This document shows positions 18,359-27,098 of a DNA stretch of 64,000 nucleotides, one piece after another. The DNA is from Herpetosiphon giganteus. GTDB lineage: Bacteria > Chloroflexota > Chloroflexia > Chloroflexales > Herpetosiphonaceae. The notes under the pieces were generated by a model, which saw nothing but the letters and a program-made list of their open reading frames with translations, did no database searches and was not told the origin of the DNA. Location of the stretch: the NCBI RefSeq assembly GCF_016907925.1, contig NZ_JAFBCZ010000012.1, forward strand, positions 62,001 to 126,000. The letters are read 5' to 3'. Position 1 is the stretch's first letter. Every line of letters starts with the position of its first letter. Both the position numbers and the translations under genes were made by a program.

Positions 18359-18474
18359 AGTCAACTCCTTGTTGATAGTGGAAAAATCCCCCCAAGTCTA
18401 GGGGCTTTGTCAATCCACAAATTGACCAAATGATGGTAGTATGCTGCAACAGCATCTTGCACCTGAGGCTCCCA

Positions 18475-19587
18475 ATGGCAGAAACCACCGCCGCGCCCCG
18501 TCAGATTGAGGATCTGCTTCAAACCTCGAATGAACAACGGATTAAGTTGTTTAGTTTGGTCGAAGGTTTGGCTTTGTTCGCCGTTATGCTCATTTTGCTT
18601 TTCGCTGGCAATGCCCAACAATTAAAAATTGGTTTGAGCATTTGTGCGATTGCTGGCACAATGTTGGGCATAACCTTTGCCATGCGCCGTTCGCGTTACG
18701 TCGAATGGCTGATTTATATTAATTTGGCCTCGATTACGCTCATGCTTTCGTTAACAGGGCCGATTATTGGCGAAGTTGATGGCTCAGTTTGGGTTTTGTT
18801 TCAAGTGCCACCATTAATCGCCACGATTGTGCTCAATACCTCACGCGCCACCACAATTATTTGTATTGCTTCGATGATTATTCTTTCGCTTGTAATTGGC
18901 AGCGAATTCACTGGGATTATTCCAATTAAGTTTTTGGTTCCTAAATCGGCCTTATTGATTAATTTCTTCTGCCAATTATTAGTACTTGGTGTGATTGCGG
19001 TGACGGTACGCTTATTGGTTGGGCGGGCCAAAGGGGCTTTTGCAGTGGTAGCCCAAACCGAGGCCAAGCTTGAACAGCAATTGGCCAAAGAGCGTGAATT
19101 GGCGCTTCAGCGCGAGCAACTGAATGCGCAATTGAGCCAAAGCCTCGCCGAAATTAGCCAGCGCGATAGCCAAATTCAGGCCGAGCAAGCGGCTCAAGCA
19201 GCCTTACGTGCCCAGTTGCGCCAGCTGAGTTTGCCCGTGATTCCAGTGCTCAAACATACGGTTGTTATGCCCTTGGTCGGCGATCTTTTGGCAACTTCAA
19301 GCGAGGGCATCGAAGAAACCTTGCTGGCCGGAGTTAGCCATCATCGAGCCAAAATTGCGATTTTAGATGTAACTGGTGTGCCAACGATTGATACCGAGCT
19401 TGGGCGACGCGTAATCCAGGCCACAGCGGCAGCGCGTTTGCTCGGCGTTCAGACAATTATTGCGGGAATTCGGCCTGATGTGGCCCAAACCTTGGTGAGT
19501 TTAGGCATTGATTTTAGTGCCGTGGTAACTGTTGCCAGCTTGCAAGATGCAGTTGCGATTGCGATTAAACGTTTAGGCATGGGCTAA
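18475..19587 (+). CDS. Membrane sensor with coiled coil and RsbR-type STAS domain
   Basis: A 370-residue protein with about five or six membrane helices (residues ~20-175), a glutamine-rich coiled coil (~185-250) and a C-terminal STAS domain (LPVIPVLKHTVVMPLVGDL ... ILDVTGVPTIDTELGRRV). The VTGVPTIDT loop is characteristic of RsbR/RsbS stressosome proteins, in which a threonine there is phosphorylated by RsbT; here T and T flank the P-T-I-D core. Ordinary RsbR proteins carry a soluble globin or PAS-like N-domain, so a membrane N-domain is less common. No rsbT or rsbS lies alongside. ATG 18475 has GAGG upstream. Confidence 0.82.
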   Translation: MAETTAAPRQIEDLLQTSNEQRIKLFSLVEGLALFAVMLILLFAGNAQQLKIGLSICAIAGTMLGITFAMRRSRYVEWLIYINLASITLMLSLTGPIIGEVDGSVWVLFQVPPLIATIVLNTSRATTIICIASMIILSLVIGSEFTGIIPIKFLVPKSALLINFFCQLLVLGVIAVTVRLLVGRAKGAFAVVAQTEAKLEQQLAKERELALQREQLNAQLSQSLAEISQRDSQIQAEQAAQAALRAQLRQLSLPVIPVLKHTVVMPLVGDLLATSSEGIEETLLAGVSHHRAKIAILDVTGVPTIDTELGRRVIQATAAARLLGVQTIIAGIRPDVAQTLVSLGIDFSAVVTVASLQDAVAIAIKRLGMG

Positions 19588-19715
19588 TTCATGCTACAAT
19601 TTGGCAATTCCCCAACTGTCACGACAGGATTTAGGCTGAAGAGTACCTTTTGTGCCTGCGTAGGCTAGAATATGCCGTATCAGCGATTTATCAGCAGCTC
19701 ACGAGCAAGGTTTGA

Positions 19716-19745
19716 TTGACGCTAGAATCTGCCACGCCCTATGAT
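19716..19745 (+). promoter_or_regulatory. Promoter of the VanW-family gene
   Basis: TTGACG (19716-19721), an 18-base spacer, TATGAT (19740-19745), 37 bases before the chosen ATG. Confidence 0.6.
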
Positions 19746-19781
19746 AGAGCGCATCTGACATAACGATTGATGGGGGCAGTT

Positions 19782-21710
19782 ATGATGAGTAGTATGGCCG
19801 CAGTTGCGCCGAACCCACAAGCAGTTGCTTGGGCCAAAGCTGGTTTGTTGGCAATCAAATATGGGCGTTATCGTGATAGTGCCGCTTTGTTGACCCGCGC
19901 CGTCAAAATCGACCCTATGTTGGGCGAAGCATGGCGCTGGTTGGGCGCGTTGCACAGCGGTCAACGCCAAGCCTATTGTTTACGTTGGGCGCAACGCTCG
20001 TTGCCGCGGGCCACAATTCCGCGCTTGCCCAGCGTGGTTGCTGCTCCTGCGCCAAGTGTGCGCAGCAAAGCCAAACCGCAACGGCGGCGCAACTGGCGCA
20101 GAATTGCCCGTTGGTCGAGCGCCGCAGCGCTGGCGGCATTGCTTGGTTTTGGTGGGTTTCAGGCTGCCTATGCCAATCGCGTCTATCCTGGGGTGCAAGC
20201 CTTTGGCCAATCGCTGAGCGGCTTGACCAGCAACGAGGCGGCGCATGCGATTCTGCCAACCTTGCAAGCGTGGAACAACCACCATTTTAAAGTTCAATTA
20301 GGCGATCAAACGGCGATTGTGCCATTCAATGCCTTGACCAGCTTTGACCCCCAAGTGATTGCTGATCGCGCCTTGCAGATTGGCCGCGAAGATTCGTGGT
20401 CGGAGCGGCTGAGCAATCAAAGTTTGGGGATTGTCAGCACAATTAAAGCTGATGGTCTTTTGCTGAATCAACAAGCGCTTGATAACGCCATTCAAACCTT
20501 GGCCGAGGCCAGCGATCGGCCTGCGGTTGATGCCCAATTTCAGCGTAATCCTGATGGCACTTGGGTGGTGAGCAACGATGTGATTGGCTTGAAGCTTGAT
20601 CATGCGCAAACCAAGGCCGCATTTCAAGCAGCTTGGGATGCGATCGATTGGAGCGCCGCGCCGCGCGATTATAGCGTGCTGGTGGTGCAAGAAGGCTTGA
20701 ACCCAAACCAAAAAGCCTCGACGCTTAACGCCATGCTGCCAAAGCTCAATCAACAAACTGCCGCGCCATTAATGCTGACGATCAATGGTATGCAACATCA
20801 ATTTGATCGGGCTAGCTTGCTCGATCTGAGCACATTGCCGCAAACTGGGCAGAGCTTTGGCCAAAACCAGCCAGCAATCGCTGCATTGGTACAGGAATTG
20901 GCCAAAACCTATGATCAGCCAGCCCAAGCTTCGCGCTTGGTACGTAACGGCAATCGGGCTACTGAATGGCAGTTTGGCCAAATTGGCTACACGCTCGATC
21001 AGGCCCAACTTCAGGCCCAAATTGGTCAAGCCCTAAGCACTGCCAATAACGAAGCGTTGAGCTTTAGTTTGCATGAAACTGCTCCACCAGCGGGCGAGCT
21101 TGAAGCGCTAGGCATTTATCAGGTGATTGGGGTTGGGGCATCGGATTTTAGTTCGTACCCAGATTACAATCGCGATCGCAATGTTGAAGTTGGTGGCAAG
21201 GAATTTGATGGTCTACTGATTGCTCCTGGTGAAGTAGTGTCGTTTGGTGGCACGGTTGGCGATATTTCGCTTGAAAAAGGCTACCAAATTGGCGAGATGA
21301 TTGAAAATGGCATGGCGGTGCCAAGTATTGGCGGCGGAATTTGCCAAGTTTCGACGACCCTGTTTCGGGCGGCATTTTGGGCTGGTTTGCCCATCGAGGA
21401 GCGCCATAACCATAGTTGGCGTTTGGCTTGGTACGAGGTCGATGCCCCGCCAGGCATGGATGCCACGATTGCCTTGGGCGGGCCAGATTTGAAATTCCGC
21501 AACGACACCAACGGCTATATTCTGATCGATGTCAACACTGATTTAGTCAACAAAAACCAAACCTTTACCTTGTATGGCAGTGACACTGGGCGCACCGTGA
21601 CGATGGAAGCAACTGGCAACGGCTGGAATGCCTTCCAGATTTTTCGGACTATTAGCGAACGCGATGGCACAAGCCGCAGCGACCGCTGGGATAGCTATTA
21701 TACGCAGTAG
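19782..21710 (+). CDS. VanW-family protein with N-terminal TPR and one membrane anchor
   Basis: A 642-residue protein. Residues ~10-75 resemble a TPR pair (AIKYGRYRDSAALLTRAVKIDP), a basic patch precedes one membrane helix (~105-125), then two PG-binding-4-like segments, and the VanW domain near the C-terminus (GKEFDGLLIAPGEVVSF, IGGGICQVSTTLF, HNHSWRLAWYE). Family members (YoaR/VanW) are exported cell-wall-associated proteins of unclear biochemistry. Placing a TPR on the cytoplasmic side of the anchor suggests a link to an inside partner. ATG 19782 or 19785 follows a GGGGG site. The permease gene starts 10 bases downstream. Confidence 0.85.
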   Translation: MMSSMAAVAPNPQAVAWAKAGLLAIKYGRYRDSAALLTRAVKIDPMLGEAWRWLGALHSGQRQAYCLRWAQRSLPRATIPRLPSVVAAPAPSVRSKAKPQRRRNWRRIARWSSAAALAALLGFGGFQAAYANRVYPGVQAFGQSLSGLTSNEAAHAILPTLQAWNNHHFKVQLGDQTAIVPFNALTSFDPQVIADRALQIGREDSWSERLSNQSLGIVSTIKADGLLLNQQALDNAIQTLAEASDRPAVDAQFQRNPDGTWVVSNDVIGLKLDHAQTKAAFQAAWDAIDWSAAPRDYSVLVVQEGLNPNQKASTLNAMLPKLNQQTAAPLMLTINGMQHQFDRASLLDLSTLPQTGQSFGQNQPAIAALVQELAKTYDQPAQASRLVRNGNRATEWQFGQIGYTLDQAQLQAQIGQALSTANNEALSFSLHETAPPAGELEALGIYQVIGVGASDFSSYPDYNRDRNVEVGGKEFDGLLIAPGEVVSFGGTVGDISLEKGYQIGEMIENGMAVPSIGGGICQVSTTLFRAAFWAGLPIEERHNHSWRLAWYEVDAPPGMDATIALGGPDLKFRNDTNGYILIDVNTDLVNKNQTFTLYGSDTGRTVTMEATGNGWNAFQIFRTISERDGTSRSDRWDSYYTQ

Positions 21711-21719
21711 GGAGGCTTT

Positions 21720-22934
21720 GTGGAGCCAAAAGCACCAGTCCCAATCATCAAAACAATTCCAACTTGGCGCGATTTAGCCCGCTGGACGCTGACAGCCTTT
21801 GCTATTTGGCTGGTGCTGTGGTTGCTCTGGCGCACTGGTAATCAACTGTTGCCGTTTGCGTTTGGGCTGATCTTTGCCTATTTATTGTTGCCCTTGGTGA
21901 ATAAATTAGAGCGCTGGATTCCGCGTTGGGCCGCAATTCTGGTGGTGTATGTGGTTGGCTTAGGTGCGATCGTTGGTTCAATTTTGTATATTGTGCCACC
22001 AGCAATTAACCAAGTCAGTGGTTTTTTTGGCTCGCTGCCTGGCTTTTATGAAAATACGCTTGAGCCAAAAATTAACGAAGGCCTTACCTGGTATCGCAGC
22101 GAAGTGCCTGCTGATATTCAAGCGAATATTGATGGCCAGGTGGGCAAAGGCATCAACACGCTTAAAGAAAATGCTGCCAATTATGTTGAAACTGGGGTCA
22201 ATGGTGTGCTGAATGGCTTGGGTGTGGTTTTCCAAACCCTGATCTTTTTGGCGGGCTTTTTGATTATTCCGTTTTGGCTATTTTATGTGCTGCTTGATGA
22301 GCGTAAAGGCAAGGCCGCCATTATTCGCATGATCCCTAAATCGATTCGTACCGATGTGTTAACTGTACTTTCAATCTTCGATCGGGTGTTTTCATCGTAT
22401 ATTCGTGGCCAATTAATCCTCGGCTTGGTGATTGCGATTATGTCGTACATTGGCTTGTGGGTTGTTGATTTGGTGATGCCAGGCGAGATTCCTTACAAGT
22501 TGCTCTTAGCCTTGGTTGCTGGCTTTACCGAATTAATCCCCGTAATTGGGCCGATTATTGGCGCAATTCCCGCAATTATTGTGGGCTTGACGACCTCGCT
22601 GCCGATGGGTTTGGTCATTGCTGGCTTGTATATTCTGATCCAGCAGATTGAAAATAATTTCTTAGTGCCACGAATTATTGGGGCGATTGTCGAAATTCAT
22701 GCCGCAATTTTGATGGTGCTGTTGGTCGTTGCTGGCACAGTTTCGGGGCTGGTCGGGGTGATTATTTTTGCCCCAATGGCGGCTGTTGCGCGTGATAGCT
22801 ATCAATACATCAATGGTCGGCTGCGCCAACCAGACGATCCACGCTATTTACGGGCTGGCGAGTTGCCGTGGGAGCATAAAGAAGAGCCAGAAACGCCGAT
22901 GCCGCCGATGCTTGCCTTTCAAAACAAAGCCTAA
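21720..22934 (+). CDS. AI-2E/PerM-family membrane permease
   Basis: A 404-residue protein with about seven to eight membrane helices and the family pattern: an N-terminal helix pair, a large soluble loop (~100-165), and a C-terminal block GFTELIPVIGPIIGAIPAIIVG and LVPRIIGAIVEIHA. Family members are proposed exporters or sodium/proton antiporters; the AI-2 exporter TqsA belongs here. The start is GTG at 21720, five bases after GGGAGG. It is co-transcribed with the VanW gene and followed by a strong terminator. Confidence 0.88.
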   Translation: MEPKAPVPIIKTIPTWRDLARWTLTAFAIWLVLWLLWRTGNQLLPFAFGLIFAYLLLPLVNKLERWIPRWAAILVVYVVGLGAIVGSILYIVPPAINQVSGFFGSLPGFYENTLEPKINEGLTWYRSEVPADIQANIDGQVGKGINTLKENAANYVETGVNGVLNGLGVVFQTLIFLAGFLIIPFWLFYVLLDERKGKAAIIRMIPKSIRTDVLTVLSIFDRVFSSYIRGQLILGLVIAIMSYIGLWVVDLVMPGEIPYKLLLALVAGFTELIPVIGPIIGAIPAIIVGLTTSLPMGLVIAGLYILIQQIENNFLVPRIIGAIVEIHAAILMVLLVVAGTVSGLVGVIIFAPMAAVARDSYQYINGRLRQPDDPRYLRAGELPWEHKEEPETPMPPMLAFQNKA

Positions 22935-22944
22935 TTGACCACCT

Positions 22945-22979
22945 GCCCCTTGGTTTGTACAAACGCCAAGGGGCTTTTG
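22945..22979 (+). terminator. Rho-independent terminator after the permease gene
   Basis: GCCCCTTGG and CCAAGGGGC form a 9-bp stem around a short self-complementary loop, then TTTT, 10 bases after the stop codon. Confidence 0.9.
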
Positions 22980-23062
22980 CTTCAGCGAATTCCAAAACCA
23001 TACTGCATAACACCACTCATCGTAGTATAATAGCGCCATCTTGGACTTGGGGAGACCGATCC

Positions 23063-25720
23063 ATGGGCCGCAACTCGTCTTTTCGCATTTGGCTAACTCG
23101 TATTCGTCCTCTTGCTTGGGCCTTAGCTTGCTTTGCGCTCGTGCTTTTTGGCTACACGTTTAGCACCAGCATTCCAACTGATCGCCTGACGATTATTGCG
23201 AGTGTTTTAGGTGTAACTGCCGTGGCCTTGCCATGGCTTTTTAATCCCGAAGGCGATTGGCGCGAGTTGCGCACGCTTGGTATTTTGGCCTTGCCCTTGA
23301 GCGTGGCAATTCTCAGCGAAGGCTATCATACAGCGCTTTGGTCGGTGCTGCTGATTCCAGCAATTGCGATTCCGCAAATGTTGCCACCACGCTGGGCATT
23401 CAGCGCAATTGGCTTGATGGTGATTGCTTGGGCGGTCAGCAATGTCTTGGTTCCAGCGGTTGAGGTTGAAACGGTTGCGCTCGAAGTTGGGTTGCGTAGC
23501 GTGGGCTTTGTCTTGGTTGCAGTTGCGGTTTGGTTGGCGGCGCGACCGCGCTTTGATTATCCAGCGATGCTGCCAGAAGCGCCAATTCGGCGGGCAACCA
23601 GAGCTGCCGAGCGTTTGCGTGGCTCGCTTAGCCCAGAAGAAACCCTCGAAGAATTGGCTAGCGCAGCCAAAGCCTGTGGCCCGTTTATTTTTGCCAGCGC
23701 TTCAACGGTCGATTGGCGGGCACGCACGTTGCGGCTGGCGGTGGCAATTGGCGCAAGTGGCCGCACGCTTGGCGCAACCGAAATGCTTTCCATTCCGTGG
23801 GATGAGATTTCGGTGCTGTTGCGCGACGATCGCCGCATTGGCGATAATGCCTATTTGGCCGATTCGTTACCATTCCGCGATATTGCTGGCGAGCACTATA
23901 TGTTGGTGCCGGTGCGCACCGCAACTGGCGAGATTTGTGGGTTGCTCACGGTTGGCGATGATGATCCTAAGGCCCGCAAACGCCTGACTGAAACCGCACC
24001 CTTGCTTGAATTATTGGCCTCGCAGGCTGCTGCTGTGCTCGAAAACGCCGCGCTGCAAAATACCTTGGCCCAACGCATTGAAGCCACCACCGCCGAAATG
24101 GGTCGTACCGCCGAAGATGCCATGCGCGCCCGAACCCGCGCCGAAAGCATGTATCAGATTGTGCGCGCGCTGAGCGGCACGCTCGAACCGCAACCATTGC
24201 TTGATCAAGCGCTGTTGTTGATTGCTCAAGCGACCCAAGCAGAACGTGGCGGGATTATGCTGATCGATCCTAAGAGTGGGCGCTTGGCATTTAGCACCAA
24301 TCTTGATCGCAACATTACGCGCACCGAGGCTATTTCGTTGGAACGCGGCCAAGGCTTGGCTGGTTGGGTCGTCGAGCATCGCGCCCCTGTTATCATCCCC
24401 AACACTGCCGAAGATAACCGTTGGATGGTGCGCACTGAATACGACAAAAAAGGTCGTTCGGCGCTGGCCGTGCCAATGGAGCAGGATGGGAGGGTAGCTG
24501 GAGTGATTGTGCTGATCAACAGCCGCATCAATCACTTTACCCAAGAGCACATTCAATTTGTGCAGGTCATTGGCGATCAAGTGATGACGATGCTCAGCAA
24601 TGTGCAGCTCTATCGGGCTACGACTGAGCAAGCCCGCCGCTTGAGCCAAGCCCTCGAACAACGCGAAGAAGAAGTCAGTCGCAGCTTGGCGATTGTGCGT
24701 TCAATCGGCGATGGCGTGGTGGTTGGCGATCGGGTTGGGCGAATTCGGTTGATCAACCCAGCTGCCGAGCAATTGCTCAACATCGAAGCCGTCGAATGGC
24801 TCGGCAAGCCCTTGATGAGCCTGCCTGGTGCGCCAGAGAGCGAGCCACGCCTGACCGAAAAGCAAACCTACCAGCAATTTGAGCTAAGCGGGCGCATGAT
24901 TCGGGCATCGAGTACGCCAGTGTTTACTTCGCAAAGCGAATGGCTTGGCAGCGTGGTGGTTTATCACGATATTACGGCGGCTGAATTGGCCGATCGGATG
25001 AAAACTGAGTTTGTCGCCACCGCCTCGCACGAATTGCGCACCCCATTGACCTCGATCAGCGGCTATATTGATTTGCTGATGTTGAACACGCTTGGTCCTT
25101 TGACCGAGCAGCAACGCCAATTCCTGAGCGTCGTCAAAAACAACATCGAACGTTTGAATGCAATTCTCAACGATTTGCTCGACGTTTCGCGCATCGAATC
25201 GGGCAAAGTGCGTTTGCAGCGCAAACCAATTAATCTTGATGAGCTGATTCAATCGACCGTCATGGCAATTCATCAACAATGGAGTGGCAAGCAAATTTCG
25301 TTGGCGCTTGATGTGCCCGATGATTTGCCGCCGATGATTGCCGACCCCGAACGGATGCGCCAAATCGTCACCAACTTAATCTCAAACGCCTACAAATATA
25401 CCCGCGATGGTGGGCGCATCGATGTGGTGGTGAGTAATGGCAGCGATTCAGTTACGTTGGCGGTCAAAGATAGCGGCGTGGGGATTGCAGCTGATGATCA
25501 ACAGCATATTTTTACCCGTTTCTTCCGCTCGGAAAACCCACTCAAGGAGCAGGCTGGCGGCACCGGCTTGGGCCTGAACATCACCAAATCGTTGGTAGAG
25601 TTGCACGGCGGCAAAATCTGGTTTGATAGCGAAGAAGGCCGCGGCACGACCTTTACGGTGCAACTGCCGGTTGGCGGCGATTCCGACTGGACTCCAGCTT
25701 CATGGCTTGAGGGCGTGTAA
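23063..25720 (+). CDS. Membrane-bound hybrid-free histidine kinase with two GAF domains and a PAS domain
   Basis: An 885-residue sensor kinase. Residues ~10-155 hold about six membrane helices; GAF-like domain at ~186-330; coiled coil ~330-365; second GAF at ~365-520; PAS at ~538-645; HisKA with SHELRTPLTSISGYIDL, the phosphorylated His being residue 656; and HATPase with NLISNAYKYT (N box), KDSGVGIA (G1) and GGTGLGLNI (G2). It should sense an internal or membrane signal and phosphorylate an unlinked response regulator, since none is adjacent. ATG 23063 follows GGGGA; a TATAAT at 23026-23031 may be its -10. Its stop overlaps the next start. Confidence 0.92.
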   Translation: MGRNSSFRIWLTRIRPLAWALACFALVLFGYTFSTSIPTDRLTIIASVLGVTAVALPWLFNPEGDWRELRTLGILALPLSVAILSEGYHTALWSVLLIPAIAIPQMLPPRWAFSAIGLMVIAWAVSNVLVPAVEVETVALEVGLRSVGFVLVAVAVWLAARPRFDYPAMLPEAPIRRATRAAERLRGSLSPEETLEELASAAKACGPFIFASASTVDWRARTLRLAVAIGASGRTLGATEMLSIPWDEISVLLRDDRRIGDNAYLADSLPFRDIAGEHYMLVPVRTATGEICGLLTVGDDDPKARKRLTETAPLLELLASQAAAVLENAALQNTLAQRIEATTAEMGRTAEDAMRARTRAESMYQIVRALSGTLEPQPLLDQALLLIAQATQAERGGIMLIDPKSGRLAFSTNLDRNITRTEAISLERGQGLAGWVVEHRAPVIIPNTAEDNRWMVRTEYDKKGRSALAVPMEQDGRVAGVIVLINSRINHFTQEHIQFVQVIGDQVMTMLSNVQLYRATTEQARRLSQALEQREEEVSRSLAIVRSIGDGVVVGDRVGRIRLINPAAEQLLNIEAVEWLGKPLMSLPGAPESEPRLTEKQTYQQFELSGRMIRASSTPVFTSQSEWLGSVVVYHDITAAELADRMKTEFVATASHELRTPLTSISGYIDLLMLNTLGPLTEQQRQFLSVVKNNIERLNAILNDLLDVSRIESGKVRLQRKPINLDELIQSTVMAIHQQWSGKQISLALDVPDDLPPMIADPERMRQIVTNLISNAYKYTRDGGRIDVVVSNGSDSVTLAVKDSGVGIAADDQQHIFTRFFRSENPLKEQAGGTGLGLNITKSLVELHGGKIWFDSEEGRGTTFTVQLPVGGDSDWTPASWLEGV

Positions 25721-25926
25721 TGCGGCGGCGTAAAGTGCAACCCTTGAATGACCAGCGGCGCGAGGTGCTCTTATGGTTGGCGCAACGCAGCTGGACGGTG
25801 GCTGAACTGGCGGCGGCGAGCGGTTGCGATGCGGCGATTTTACGGGCTTGGTTGGAAGGCAAGCGTTCATTGAGTGAAGCCGAACGCTTAGCGATTGAGG
25901 AAGCACTACAACAACATCATGAATAA
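25720..25926 (+). CDS. Small helix-turn-helix protein
   Basis: A 68-residue protein whose middle, WTVAELAAASGCDAAILRAW, has the pattern of a helix-turn-helix followed by a helix typical of Cro/C1-like folds. Its ATG overlaps the kinase stop (TAATG) and its own end overlaps the methyltransferase start by 8 bases, so all three are translationally coupled. A DNA-binding regulator of the methyltransferase, like the C proteins of restriction systems, is a reasonable guess but not shown. Confidence 0.65.
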   Translation: MRRRKVQPLNDQRREVLLWLAQRSWTVAELAAASGCDAAILRAWLEGKRSLSEAERLAIEEALQQHHE

Positions 25927-26755
25927 ACTTTATTTTGGCGATAATCTGGCTGTTTTGGCGAGCCTGCCAGCAGCCAGCTATGATTTAATCTACATTGATC
26001 CGCCTTTCAACACTGGCAAAGTGCAAAGTCGCACCCAATTGCGTACCGTTCGTTCCGAGCATGGCGATCGGATTGGCTTTGGTGGGCATCGTTATAGCAG
26101 TATCAAAGTTGGCGAGCGGGCTTATGGCGATAGTTTTGATGATTTTCTGGCCTTTATTGAGCCACGTTTGCTCGAAGCCTACCGTTTGCTGAAGCCCCAA
26201 GGCAGTTTCTTTTTTCATATTGATTATCGTGAAGTACATTATTGCAAGGTGCTGCTCGACCAGATTTTTGGCCGCGATTCGTTTATCAACGAAATTATTT
26301 GGGCCTACGATTACGGCGCACGCTCGCGCAAAAAATGGTCAACCAAGCACGATACGATTCTGTGGTATGCCAAAGATCCAGAAAACTATACCTTTAATTA
26401 TGAGGCAATCGATCGCATTCCCTACATGGCTCCAGGTTTAGTTGGGCCTGAGAAGGCAGCGCGCGGTAAAACACCGACTGATGTCTGGTGGAACACGATT
26501 GTTAGCCCGAATGGCAAGGAAAAAACTGGCTACCCCACCCAAAAACCGCTCGCAATCCTCAACCGCATTGTGCGCGTGCACTCTAACCCCAACGATCAGG
26601 TGCTCGATTTTTTTGCAGGCAGTGGCTCGTTTGGCGAGGCCGCCGCACGCAATGGCCGCAATTTCACGCTGATCGATCAAAATCCCCAAGCAATCGAGGT
26701 AATGCGCCAACGCTTGGCTTTTGCCAACCCCGAATTTTATGAAGTACACCGTTAA
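25919..26755 (+). CDS. Solitary DNA N6-adenine (or N4-cytosine) methyltransferase, beta class
   Basis: A 278-residue enzyme. The catalytic motif DLIYIDPPFNTGK stands near residue 20 and the S-adenosylmethionine motif DFFAGSGSFGEAAARNG near residue 230, with YPTQKPLAILNRIV just before it; this IV-TRD-I order marks the beta class (CcrM/HinfI-like). The target recognition part between them cannot be read from sequence. No restriction endonuclease gene lies beside it, so a regulatory orphan role is likely. It is coupled to an HTH gene and a histidine kinase gene. The ATG at 25919 is chosen by overlap and by alignment of the MNKLYFGDNL start. Confidence 0.9.
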   Translation: MNKLYFGDNLAVLASLPAASYDLIYIDPPFNTGKVQSRTQLRTVRSEHGDRIGFGGHRYSSIKVGERAYGDSFDDFLAFIEPRLLEAYRLLKPQGSFFFHIDYREVHYCKVLLDQIFGRDSFINEIIWAYDYGARSRKKWSTKHDTILWYAKDPENYTFNYEAIDRIPYMAPGLVGPEKAARGKTPTDVWWNTIVSPNGKEKTGYPTQKPLAILNRIVRVHSNPNDQVLDFFAGSGSFGEAAARNGRNFTLIDQNPQAIEVMRQRLAFANPEFYEVHR

Positions 26756-27098
26756 CCGCGAAGAACGCGAAGGTACACGAAAGGCTATGGGCTGGAGGCT
26801 TTTGGAGATTGCTTGGAGCTACCAACACTTGTTCCGCTAGCCGAGAGCCTTATTCTTCGTGTTCTTCGTGGATCAAGCTTTTAACGCAGAGGCGCAGAGA
26901 AATTGAGGACAAAAGGTATGGGCTATTAGGAATTGATTTCAACATCACAACCCACTAGCCCATAACCAAATTAACCGCGAAGAACGCGAAGTTCCACTAA
27001 GGTTGGATTTTTTGGTTCTCTGAGGCTTGTACAAAACTCAGGTTTCCAATTAACCTAACATTCGTGCTCTTCGTGTCCTTCGTGGTTTAACTCAATAA
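26756..27098. repeat. Intergenic region with dispersed repeats
   Basis: About 340 bases between convergent genes with no gene. It contains ACCGCGAAGAACGCGAAGG at both 26755 and 26972, inverted CTTCGTGTTCTTCGTGG (26855-26871), the sequence TTTTAACGCAGAGGCGCAGAG (26879-26899) also present in the inverted-repeat element at 44829-44947, and an 83-base stretch (26797-26879) that is the reverse complement of 44998-45096 with few changes. It ends in another CTTCGTGTCCTTCGTGG run (27070-27086) next to the amylase stop. Confidence 0.75.

Noticed and set aside
24011-24661. 216-codon minus-strand frame in the histidine kinase
   Set aside because: Antisense to the conserved GAF domain; no start signal.
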